Below, piece after piece: positions 1 to 10,636 of a stretch of DNA of 64,000 nt; positions within the stretch are counted from its first letter, which is position 1, and each line of letters opens with the position of its first letter. The position numbers and the translations under genes were made by a program. The stretch is taken from positions 124,001 to 188,000 of the forward strand of contig JAWWNJ010000044.1 in assembly GCA_037176885.1 (NCBI GenBank), given 5' to 3'. The stretch comes from Favolaschia claudopus (lineage: Eukaryota; Basidiomycota; Agaricomycetes; Agaricales; Mycenaceae). The notes under the pieces are model-generated. The model was given only the letters and a program-made list of their open reading frames with translations, had not been told where the DNA came from and did no database searches.

Positions 1-1822
1 TCAAAATGCGAATCTGGCACGCAGATTAGCGCTCTCGTGCTCCGGATCTGACAAATGTTGCACCGTGGACGTGAGTCATGTCTATCTGGATGGTCCAGAG
101 CACCGAACAGCCCAATCCACCGCAGTCTGGGGCGAAGTGGAATGAATCGGAGTCAAAAAGCACTGAAAATGCCATTCTGGGTGGCAGATGTCAACGGTGA
201 TCTCTTCCGGCCCCAAGGATTCCGCAATCAAGACAACACAGGTGTAATTGTGGTCCGTGGGCATCATCTCTGTATTTTTCACATTCTCCTCAGTCGTTTG
301 AAGGTATGCATGTGTCTATTGTGCATTTATACTATGTAGATGCTGCGGAAAAGACAGGTAAAACATCCCAAATTGATGTCTGCAGGACAATTGCTCCCAT
401 TTCCCCACGTTGTCCAGTCCACAATTGGTGAAAATGCTCTACCAATAAGATAGAAGTGATAGCTGCTTTACTTCTAGAGGTGTGGGTGCATGCATATGAC
501 ATTTCCGAGTATCAAGACAACAGGCAATGCACTTCAACTCATTTCTTGGGTTATCTTGAGTGCTCCTAACGCAATTATCACAATCAAACAATTAAAGGTA
601 TCTATGTTGTGAAATACATGTGTTAGCATTCCTATGTCGCGTCGAAACAGGCAGAAGGATTTGTATTGTCGACGCGTCGTGTTTGTTTACACTTATGTTT
701 GACAGGTATCGATCACGTCGTCACATACTGTCCGCCGCCGGACTTGATGCCAGACAGTTTTGGCGGACAAGCCTTCTCCGGTCCGGGCAAGCCGGACTAA
801 CTCGGAGAGTGTGTCCGCACGTGAGTGTCATGTGAGTTGAGAAGGCGGCTTGATCCGAACCTAATCCGAACCTAAGTATTTCCGTGGAGGCGTGGCGGGT
901 GGGAAACGTTGGAGTGGGCGGGGAAGGCGGTGGCGATGAGAGACGGCGATCACACCTGCAGATCTCTGTGGCTGCCGCCAAGCTATGTGATGTGCTACAA
1001 CTACAAGCAACGGCTATCTACGGCCAACTCCTGATCACTCCCACAGCACCGCCACCCGATCGCTCCCCGTCACCACCACCACAACGTCATGCGGAACTTG
1101 CTGTCAACTCGAGTCGCAACCAAGCTCACAGCGGCGTTTCCTCAATTTATCGGCCCGACAAGTTAATTGTTAAGTGCTACATTTCTAGTTGGAAAAATTT
1201 CGCACAAAAACGTTAGGATCGGTCAATATAATGATGCGATCAATGATCTTGCGGCATGAGTGCCGCTTCACAAGTAATCTGCAAGAAAGTGTCGAGCACA
1301 ACGCCTCAATCGAGTTTGGAGTCTATGTGTGAATGCTCAAGAGAGTCACTAGCAGTAACTCAGCTGTTTTAGAAGTTTTATTTACTTGCTCGTAGTGCGA
1401 CCTAAAAATAGAATATTGAAAGCATTGGATTTGAGTTGAGGTCGGAGCTGCGGTAGATGTAGAAGAGACAAGACACCATTTCAATGGTTTTCAAGCTTTA
1501 GAATGGCTCGAAAGGTGTCGGAAATTAGCAGAAAAATGGTCGTTGGGTGATTGATGCTGATCGCAACTGATGATCATTGCCTTTTCTGGGGGGGGTAGGT
1601 CGTGGGATTTATTGGGTGATCCAGAGATCGGACACCTCTTGGTCGCAACTCGATCCCACTCAGCACGATCGAGTTGACACCGAGTTCCGACTCGAACTCG
1701 ACTCCACTCCACTCGGTGGCATTGTGGCAACACTAGGTAGTGGCAGATTCCTTTTTTGGGCATTCCAACCCTTCCTCTTTCTTCCACAGTCCACCGTGAC
1801 CTCCGAGACGTGTCGCTCGGCA
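1..1822. other. No supportable gene
   Basis: Only short open frames occur here, most of them without an ATG or with strongly biased composition. I found no recognisable domain and no chain of exons joined by good splice sites. The last few hundred bases are the 5' flank of the F-box-type gene that starts at 1823. Confidence 0.5.
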
Positions 1823-2948
1823 ATGGCACACGTCGTCTTCAAAATGACAGAACTCTTGGAGCAGATCCTCCAGCATGCTATCGCAGAAGATACAAACGAG
1901 AGTTTTTTGACAACGGGGCAGCATCCGATCGACCTCTTTCCAGATTTCCCCGCCGAACCAAGCCGCCCTGTGCTCAAGAGGCGTCCCATAACTACGGGTG
2001 CTGTATATCTGCGCGTCTGTAAGCGCTGGAGCGACGTTGGACTCCGCCCCCTCTACCATACTGTGGTGCTTTCCCGCCGCCGGGGTCAGGTGGCTAGCCT
2101 CGTTAATTCGCTGCGCCACCATCGCGAGCCCAGTCTGGGTCGGTACATCAGGGTCCTTGTGCTTTACAATAACATCGAATTCGGTGAAACGTTCGAGGAG
2201 CTTTTCCAATACACAAAAAATCTGCACACCCTCTCCATCGCGGTCGACTTCACTGCCGTTGAAAACTCTGATTCCCTGATGAGCATCCTTCCATGCATAA
2301 CCCCGCGCGCCCTTATCCTCCGCGACGTACCCTTTGGAAGCCTCTGCTCCTGGAGGCCTGACAATGGCCCCTGTATAAGCGATTTTGGTTTTTCACCACC
2401 GGATGTGGGAAGCTTAGTTGACCAAATTTCCTCATGTCTCAAGAATGAATGGAAAGATAGTTTGGTATGATCCAGTATTGCTGCTAGCTCACTGGCTCAT
2501 CTCAGTAGGAGGTTTTGAGGGTGGCAATGCCCTCAGTGGTTGGTCCACGCCATTCCCCAATCTATGACGCTCTCCCATTTCTGACTCGGTTGCGAGAGCT
2601 TCACCTCAGGAAATCGGCTCTCATTCCAGTGCACTCTCCTTATAATCCAGAACCTCCCATCACTGTCGAGTACCTTGAAACACTGCCCAGCCTGCGACAG
2701 GTTACTCTTCAATGTGATCCTTTCTCTCTGCCATCAGAATTCTGTGAAGACTCTTCGAATTTTCGTATAGTTTTCCAGCCTAGTCAGTCTCTTGTCCCAA
2801 ACAGAATACCTTCAACTTGACCAAAACGCAAATAGTTCCCAAACAAGACAAGGAGGAGTATTGTTTCGTTACCAGCGAAAGGCTCAAACAACTCCAGAGA
2901 GAAGAACTCGATCGACTTTACCTAGCTTTCCCTAACGTGTTTGTTTGA
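1823..2948 (+). CDS. F-box/LRR-type protein, three exons
   Basis: I start at the ATG at 1823, because the frame upstream looks non-coding. Exon 1 (1823-2464) joins in phase 0 to exon 2 (from 2509) across a 44-nt intron that begins GTATGA and ends GTAG. The protein opens with a helical stretch and then a VCKRW-type motif (residues ~68-72), the hallmark of the short F-box-like segment of basidiomycete F-box/LRR proteins. Leucine-rich, LRR-like segments follow (for example LTRLRELHLRKSAL). The exon 2 frame stops at 2820, but a coding-looking frame resumes at 2805 after an ACAG acceptor and ends at 2948. I therefore infer a third exon after another small intron whose donor is unclear. Such proteins are usually SCF ubiquitin-ligase substrate adaptors. 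The substrate is unknown. Confidence 0.6.
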
Positions 2949-3896
2949 TTGGCCGGGGTCCGGATGTTTTTCGTATATCAATGCTTTCTTGCTTTCAATA
3001 CTCTGCCCGCAGCATCTACAATCTCGAACAGTGATGGAATATCAATTCACGTCGCCCTCCGGTGCAGCCCTGGTACCACATTTTGGACAGTTCATAGCTT
3101 CGACTCAACTCGTTTTTCTTCGCTTTCTTTTGTCTCTATAACTAATTACTTACTGACGCCGGTGCACAGTAACAGACAGCTGAGTAACGTCCGAAAAAGG
3201 AATGCCACCGTAACGGCCGTAACCGCGAGCATCAACATCCGACTCTGGGGTCCGAGCACAGCTAGTACTCTCTCTCTACCCTTGGCGCCACTACTCGCAA
3301 CTGCATCCACAGAGCCCACCAAACAGATATCTTGCATGGAAGAAAATCATCTCCTACCCTTTGCCTACCCTCGAGAAAATCTGTTCCGCTTTTTTTGACC
3401 AAAGCCCCCTCAATGGGACGAAGGAGCTGTTCGTCCGCATCATCCTAGATAAGAAGATTGAAATTTTGAACATATGCGACTCTGGTGCAAAGCCGTCATG
3501 GTCAACAACCTCTGATACCGTCGTCAAATCTCGTACAAAAGTATGGATTCATTTTATAATTTTATCGTGCCTTTCTCTACTCACAATGAACCCCAAGGGC
3601 TTCATAGAGCCTTCCTATCCTAACACCGATGTCCCTATGACTAGCCACCCTGGTGATGATCCCCGCCCTCCATACCTCGCCCCGAAGCACCAGCTTCATA
3701 TGACACCACCAATACCCCCACTTGCCGCCATATACTCAAAGAGAACCCGTTTGAGCATCTCGCGGAAGGAAGCCCGTTTGAAGGCTCTCCGAGTCCATCT
3801 CCGACCCCATCAATCTGCTCTCATGAAGGAGTAGAGACTATAGAGTAGGTCGCCTTGGCATCTCTTTTTTGACGTTTGTTGATCGTGACGTTGCCC
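2949..3896. other. No supportable gene
   Basis: A frame at 3586-3834 begins with ATG and is proline-rich at the start and basic at the end, but nothing in it is recognisable and a second frame overlaps it. Nothing else stands out. Confidence 0.4.
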
Positions 3897-5206
3897 AGGA
3901 CGACGAGAAGGCTGAGGAGGACAAGCCTAAGAAGAAGAAGAAGAAGGTCAAGGAGACGGCGACGACGAGGAGCCCAACAAGACCAAGTCTATCTGGACGC
4001 GTAATCCCAACGACATCGCTCCCGAAGAGTACGGCTTGAAAATCGGGCTCATTGTGCTATGTATGTAGCACTCCTTTCGACCTCTTCGAGTCGAAGAAGC
4101 GCAACAACATCACACTCTACGTTCACCGCGTGTTCATCATTGACGACTGCGACGACCTCATCCCCGATTACCTCAACTTCGTGAAGGGTATCGTCGACTG
4201 CGAGGACCTCCTTCTCAACATTACTCGTGAGACGCTACAGCAGAACAAGATTCTGAAAGTCATTCGCAAGAAGTGCATGGACCTCATCAGCGAGATTGCG
4301 GAGGACAAGGACAACTTCGACAAGGTCTACGAGGCGTTCGGCAAGAACTTGAAGCTCGATATTGACGTGCGATATATTGATCGACACACAGACTACATCA
4401 CGCGCAAGCTTGAGGTCCAGAAAATTATCTACTACCTCACCGGCGGATCCCTCGCTGCCACCCGCGACTCGCCCTTCCTCGAGGTTCTGAAGAAGGGCTT
4501 CGAGGTCCTGCTCTTGGTCGACTCCATCGACGCGATCACGCAACGCAAGTAGTTTGAGGGCAAGAAGCTCGTCTGCGTCTCGAAAGAGGGTCTCGAGCTT
4601 GAGGAGACGGAGGAGGAGAAGGCCGCGCGGGAGAAGGAGGCTACTGAGTTCAGCGAGCTTTGCACCACTGTCAAAGACGCTCTGGGTGACAAGGTCGAGA
4701 AGGTCGTCGTCTCCAACCGCATCACCGATTCACCCTGTTCCTCGTCACTGGTCAGTTCGGTTGGTCGTCGAACATGGACCATGGTAAGGGCGCTGTTGTC
4801 GATGTGCTCTTCCCAAACGCTGACGCCGTGCTGCGGGAACGTATCATGAAGACGCAGGCACTGCGGGACTCGTTGATGTCCTCGAAGAAGACCAGTAAGC
4901 CGATCATTGAGGATTTGAAGTGGAAGGTTGCGGTGAACAAGTCTGTGCGGAATTTGACCCTCCTGTTCGAGACGGCGCTTCTGACCTCTGGGTTTGCCCT
5001 CGACAAGCCGACATTATACGCCAAGCGCATCCACCGCATGATATCGCGGCTCGGAGTCCATCTTGTATTGTGCTTTGCTCTGAGTGACAGACTATGTTCT
5101 GACTACTCTTTGCTTCGCTTGGGTCTGAATGTTGATGAGGAATGAGGAGAATGCCCCTGCTGCCTCGAAAGATGCACCCCCGTCGGCGATGGAGGAAGTC
5201 GATTAA
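3897..5206 (+). pseudogene. HSP90 pseudogene (middle and C-terminal parts)
   Basis: This is a broken copy of the cytosolic HSP90 chaperone gene. It begins in the charged linker (Lys/Glu-rich, 3897-3975), continues through the middle domain (frame 4052-4552, with [22 protein letters not shown] and [10 protein letters not shown]) and the C-terminal dimerisation domain, and ends with the TPR-docking motif MEEVD followed by TAA at 5204-5206. The N-terminal ATPase domain is absent. About 40-50 residues are deleted around 4030-4075. In-frame stops and frameshifts occur near 4550, 4735 and 5145. Intron-like stretches remain at about 4782-4835 and 5058-5120, so this is a fragment of a genomic duplicate and not a reverse-transcribed copy. 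It cannot make a working chaperone. Confidence 0.9.
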
Positions 5207-5419
5207 ACTGTTGCTACCATATACCGGCATTTCGTTACCGTAAACGCAATACAGAAGATCTTCTTGAGTATGTTCCAAAACTCAATCAATAATTGTTCTT
5301 ATAACTGATGGATTCTTAGATCTCCAGTCAGCATGCCAAGTGCACCCTCTCTTCCCTGCACAAAGCTCGACCTTCATAAGCAAATGCCTACAGAAATATA
5401 CATTTACAGGTAAGTATAT

Positions 5420-5885
5420 CTACGCACCAACCATGCCCCTGAGCTCCCCAGCGATTACAATAGCTTCCTGGATACCCCCAAGCGCACCAACGTCGATTTC
5501 GATTCCGTCGAATTCGAATTTTTCTCGGTGTCGAGTGCCGCACGATTCGCAAGGGTATCGCTCTATCCATGCCCCAGCTATCTTGAACCACATATGAACG
5601 GCTGTTTCTAGGACAGTCAGGATCGGAAAGATCGGTACTATTGGACCCACAACACAACATACCAATTCGGTGGGAGTGCAACGTATCAACAGCTTTCAAA
5701 AACTCAATCCGGCTCTTATGGCACTGCTTGCCCCAATGTTCCATCCTCCGCCGGATGTCATTCGTTCGCCCCGCCTTGTATTCGACTCTTTCCTCAGGAG
5801 TGTTTTCTTTGAACCAATACACAGAACCCGGTTCCTCGGACTCTTCAAGAGCGGTAGCGCAGTAGACGCGGCGTCCACAGTACAC
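5420..5885 (-). CDS. T5orf172 (GIY-YIG-like) domain protein, 5' end unresolved
   Basis: Two exons on the minus strand join across a clean 55-nt intron (5608-5662; GTATGT donor, CCTAG acceptor). The upstream exon carries KAGRTNDIRRRMEHWGKQC. The downstream exon carries the His-x-Glu helix and then RYPCESCGTRHREKFEF. Together these are the conserved blocks of the T5orf172 domain (also called DUF1766), which is related to GIY-YIG nucleases and common in basidiomycetes. It is often annotated as meiotically up-regulated gene 113. The stop is at 5420. No ATG precedes the upstream exon in frame: it appears to start after a CTCAG acceptor at about 5886, so one or more 5' exons between 5886 and 6300 are missing from this model. 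The cellular role is not known; a nuclease function is an inference from the fold. Confidence 0.7.
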
Positions 5886-6345
5886 CTGAGAATGGTCCTT
5901 TTATGATTCCCTCTCAGGTTCTGAAGAGGTGAGTAAGAAACACAGAAATTGTGTCTATACATACTGAATCTGTCATTGGAACTCATGGTAGCAGCGACAA
6001 AACGTAGTCAAGCTAAAGCACCTAGTGCGGGTTAGGCGCGACTCTGAAACCTTTCACAACGGGTCCAGCGACGTGGTGAAGGATAGGGAGAGCGGGGAGG
6101 GACAGCGCAGACAAACGATCAACAACAAGCTCAATTTGCCAACGCCGTTTCGATACCTCCTCTACTTCCTCCAGATGGACTGGTGCCGAGGACTGGCCCC
6201 CTGTTTCAAGTTTCAGGATTTTCAAGCTCAGAATAGGAGTTACGATAGCTTAGGAGATAGGCTCAGAAATGAAGTAAATCTGGTATTGTTTTGTACATGT
6301 AGCAAAAATTGGGGTCAAGATCAATCCGCACGTAAATAGCTCAAC
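5886..6345. other. Likely 5' exon(s) of the T5orf172 gene, unresolved
   Basis: The first exon of the minus-strand T5orf172 gene should lie here. A candidate ATG on the minus strand at 5986 is followed within 25 nt by a GTATGT donor, but joining it to the next exon gives the wrong frame. I see nothing else. Confidence 0.3.
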
Positions 6346-8127
6346 CTAGAGGTTCAGCCCATCGTTTTTCGAAGATTCAATCCAAGCAACCCCCAGCAAC
6401 ACCAGTAGAAGCATAAGGCTGGCGACCTTGTGGCGCTGCGATTGAGGAAAGAGTGTGGGGAATGGAATCATATAACAATCGACAAGTGCGTGCTCGTCCT
6501 TCGTTACCTGCTCGCGATTTCCTTGATTCACAGCTTGCAGGGATTCCTGTCTTGGCGTCTTCTCCTCATCTGTAGACAAATGTGAGTGAAAACTGACTCC
6601 AAGTTTGCTATTCGTTGCTTTGATCTTGGTCGTACCTGAGATTCCATCCCGGGAATTGACTTGTGCGCGCTCGCCATTTGTACCATGTTCAGGACTAGTT
6701 TGCACTTCGCCCGTCGCTATGACTGTCGGTATGTGATGCTGTGGCGGTAAATCCTCTACGCCCTCCGCCGCTTGATTCTCATTCTGCCCCCAAACACCCA
6801 GATCGTGCTGCTCGTCAGCCTTACGTGGATGTTGCGGTAGTTCCACCCCCTCCTGCTCCTCCTCCTCCTCATCTATAACGTATAGGTTCCTGAGCCCGTC
6901 AAAGTCCCTCAACTCTTCTGGTGGCGATTGCTCCCCGCACTCCTCATTCTCATCTGGGATGGGCAATTGATCAACTTCGTCAGCGTACGACCATAGCTAC
7001 GGTAAATTAGCGAGTGCGCATGGGCATAGCGTCATGAGATATCCTACATGTGGATTTTCTAGCTGATATAGAACTTCGGCTTGATCTTCTACTTCTGTTT
7101 CGGTTGGAGAAGACGCAGAATAGATGTGATCTACGTCGCGTTTCAGGAGTTCAGTTAGATATTCCATGTTTTCCAGCTGGTTTCCTTGAACTTCGTTCTC
7201 CGACTCGAGCTTTTCGATTCGGGGAAGCAGGGATGAACCTATAGCGAATGAGTATTTGCACTAATCTCGAAAAATTCACTCACACAGATTCATAGTCTCT
7301 CGCTGCGAAGCAACAGCCCTATCAGTAGTTCCTGATTGAAAGTTGTGCTTTAGCTTTTCAATACGCTCCAGCGAATCGTGAGCAGTCTCTTCGAGTCTTG
7401 CTTCGAGTCGCCGAATTTCATCTTGAAGATGCTTAGAGAGCTTCCTCACTTGGCCACTTCGCAGATGGTCATCTTGTTCCTGTTTTTCCGCCAGGGCAGC
7501 CATCTGCTTCCCAAAACCAACAAGGTCAGCGCTAGACGGCATTTCTTTCTGCCAGAATCGATCTAGAGACAGGATTTGCTTGGGATCGCATCTACTAACC
7601 ACTTTTTGTTTGAGTGTGTTTATTCGCGGAAGGAGCTCATTCTCGCAGACATCGCGGGCAACTTGTTTCAAGCAATCCGTCAATTCCGAGTCGTCGCCAA
7701 GGTAGTAATGCTCCGTCATTAGAAGATAGTTGCGAAGTTCGAGCACTTGCGTCGGACGGAGTGGCTTTTTGAATTTGTTCACAAGCAAATACGAGCTCGA
7801 GGGCAAAAGAAAGAAGGACTGAGTGACATAGTAACAAAGGGATGAATCAGATAGTCATACGTAATGATACTGTGATGTAAATCCGTGCTCAATCCGTTGG
7901 TGACGAGACAAAGTCGATTGTGGCACGTCTTTGCTCGATTCCACACAGTACAGCTGCAGTAGCAAACCGGGAAGCAAACCACTGAGCGTTCCCGGCCGAT
8001 TGTGCGTGGACGGAGCCACCAAATTGAATAGAGTTTGTCCTGCAACAAGAGCCAAGAACTGAATTCGAAAGCAGTTCACTAGCTTCACTGACTTCACTGA
8101 GAACAAGCTGGGAACAGTCAAATACAT
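6346..8127 (-). CDS. Tail-anchored coiled-coil protein, four exons
   Basis: Exons 7861-8127, 7284-7818, 7048-7238 and 6346-6996 join in frame (547 residues) across introns of 42, 45 and 51 nt with GT-AG ends. I recognise no named family. The centre is strongly coiled-coil (about residues 150-330; heptad stretches such as LSKHLQDEIRRLEARLEE). It is followed by an acidic segment with a run of Glu residues and a polar region. A hydrophobic helix (VASLMLLLVLLGVAWI) lies about 10 residues from the C-terminus, as in tail-anchored membrane proteins. This suggests a membrane tether facing the cytosol, which is an inference. The first exon is the least certain part: it is moderately hydrophobic and the ATG at 8127 was chosen only because it is in frame. 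The three downstream exons are well supported by phase and composition. Confidence 0.6.
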
Positions 8128-9137
8128 ATTGCCAAATAACGGCAAAGTGAAACACTTCAAAACACAACGGAATCACAGTGCCGTTCCCTCAAGAATTTTA
8201 TTGGGCCGGAAATTATACTATATTCGCTAAATTTCTTATCTCACTTCTTGCGCCAATAAACGTCGAGTTTCCGGGAAACGAGATAGAGGATGACTTCCAA
8301 TAAATAGTGGTATTTTTTTTTTTTTGGAATATATTTGCTTTTCTGGAGGAGATGCCGGGGGACCCCATCGGGCTCAGATCTCATTTCACCTGTTTTTACC
8401 TCGTACTAAAGCTTGTTAAATGGTAAATCTGGTCGGGGGGTAGGGATCCCCCGTTCAGTTTTCATCCGCCTGCTTATCCTCTGAATAGATGGATTTGGGA
8501 AGTTGGTACCTTACCCGTGCCCTTCTGTCGGCAACTGTCGGGATCCATAGGTGGTGTGATGCTGGATCAGCAAAAATTAGTCGGACATAGTCCGTCCGCG
8601 CCCGAATACGCGTATTGACGCGTCGCAAACGCGTCGAGACGCGCAGAGGAGGCTGTAAGAGACGCTTGCAAGCCTCGGTGAGAGCTGTCAGCCTGTGAGA
8701 GAGTTCTGGATAAAATTATTCCATGTCTACTACAAAAAAGCATGCTGGAAACGAACGAATATTATTTCGACACCATTGGCAAAGCTTGTTGGTCGCCATC
8801 ATTGGCACCCCTTCAGGAACAATAGGAAATAAATACTACTATGGAAAGTCAACCAGAATTTCCTTATACGACAACTTGAAGTATTCATGAAAAAATTTGC
8901 CTTGTCTGCGCGCATGAATCAGAACCCGTTGCCGACTGGAACGTTCACTCAAAACTTGTCGTTGCGTTGTTTCTATAGATCCTTGAGAACGACTATCTTC
9001 TCATCGACTCGGCAGAAAGTCTTAGTCTGAGTAGCGAGACTAGTTGCGTTGATGCAAATTATATCCAAGCTGTGAAAAAGCATCAAAAACAGATCTAGGT
9101 TTCGGGAACGCTGAATAAACCTTGCAATTGGCAAGCC
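8128..9137. other. No supportable gene
   Basis: AT-rich and mixed sequence with a T-run at 8311-8325 and a short patch of CGCGTCG-like motifs near 8610-8650. No coding signal was found. Confidence 0.5.
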
Positions 9138-9946
9138 AGGTAACTGTAGTGTTGTTCGGGTCGGGTCGGGCCGCCAAGCCCGGGCTTGGGTCGAGTCGGG
9201 GAGGGTCAGGGTCGGGGTTCAGCGCCGACCCGACCCTGGAGGCAAGGTCGGGTCGGGCTCGGGTCGGGTCAGGGTCGCGACCCGGGTCGCACAGTGAGAA
9301 TTGATCTCGGGTCGAGAGGCAGTCAGAAATTTCGTTTAAATGAGCTACACCAATAAGACAACCGAACCATGTCCCGCACATCTCACGGATCGCGAAAAGG
9401 ACTTGAAGAAGTGTATTCTCGGGCTGAAAATGCGCTGAAAACATTTGAATCACGAGTGAAGACCGAAAAAAAGGCAACTTATTGGAATCATTGAATCAGC
9501 AGAACCCTTTAACTCGCAATGCTGGGCCTGGATTTGTCCGCAGCATGCATATGAATGCTTGTTCATACTTACCACTAAAAATTGCCCTATATGGTTCGTG
9601 GGAGCTGATGCGATTCGGGTGTTGCCGATCAGTGTCTCAGTCCGCCATTCTTTCGCAGGATTCACTCGAGAAATTTTATCCAAGTCTAGAAACAGTCAAG
9701 GTGAGCCCAGTGAGCACCAAGTATTCATTCATACTCTCACCAAAACTCCTCAACATCACCCCCAGAATTGTCGGTGCCGACCCGGGTCGGCGACCCGGGT
9801 CTCGGGTCTCTCAGAGTTGAGACCCGACCCGCGACCCTCAATGAACTAGGGCCTGGGTCGGGTCGGGTCGGGCTCACTGGCAAAAGCCCGGGCTTGGGTC
9901 GTGTCTCGGGTCTTCGACCCGACCCGAACAACACTACCTGAGGTAA
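9138..9946. mobile_element. Non-autonomous hAT-like DNA transposon
   Basis: The two ends are inverted copies of each other. The left end starts at 9144 and reads GTAGTGTTGTTCGGGTCGGG from 9146; the right end is the reverse complement and finishes at 9940. The hexamer AGGTAA flanks both ends (9138-9143 and 9941-9946), which looks like a target-site duplication. Both ends carry about 150 bp of GGGTC/GACCC repeats (9155-9290 and 9778-9930). TAGTGTTGTTCGGG-type ends with GC-rich subterminal repeats resemble hAT-superfamily elements, although hAT duplications are usually 8 bp. The 470-bp interior holds no transposase, so the element would depend on an enzyme encoded elsewhere. Confidence 0.6.
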
Positions 9947-10636
9947 GCACATCCACTCACCCTGTCGGCACTTCAAGCCACCATGGGTATCGGCGAGCCC
10001 TGCTCGCTTAGTGTCCGAGTGGCATTGGATCAAACCAGCTTTTGGAATTTTGCGTATCTAGATCTGGTCGGAAGCCTTTAGCTCAGTCCAGATAGGTGCA
10101 GACCAATTAATTGCAATTGGGCCAATGTAATGAATAAATCAATAATTCAAGTTCCGTAACGGTCAAGACGGTCCCCCTCAGGACAACGTGGCCGCAGTTG
10201 AGGGAGAAGCACCCCCTGACTATCGTGCTATAGGTGAGCAACTTCTATTGGCTCGAATGACACATAGACCAAGCGGACAAGTGATAACTACCTATACGCA
10301 TTTATCTTGCCACCTTGTGCAATATCTGAGTCCAGACTATGGTACCCTTGCGCTTGGGTATTTCAAAGCCTCGATCTGTTCAGTTTGATACTTTGAATTT
10401 TTGTCCTATATACAACGATCGAAATTTGCGTCCCCCGTACCAAATCCCATTCTTTCTGCCCCCGTCAGTCTAAATTGTAAAATTTCGAAACACAAAAATC
10501 TTTGAAATCAGGCACCGGTCAAGGCCCTGATGCGGATTCTAGAAAGCTCCGGTGCCTTCGAGCGGCGTGACCTGGTTCACCACATATGCCACAACGTCTC
10601 GGAAGCCGGGATCCCGACGACAAACTAGCAAGTGTG
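9947..10636. other. No supportable gene
   Basis: Only short frames are open. The right part (10500-10636) is the 3' flank of the minus-strand F-box gene. Confidence 0.5.

Noticed and set aside
884..1216. 110-codon Pro-rich frame
   Set aside because: No ATG at its start and no splice context; probably chance.
4052..4552. Intact HSP90 gene
   Set aside because: The ATPase domain is missing, with several stops and frameshifts; only a pseudogene is supported.
9040..9477. Minus-strand frame rich in Arg-Pro-Asp
   Set aside because: It is a translation of the GGGTC repeat at the end of the hAT-like element.
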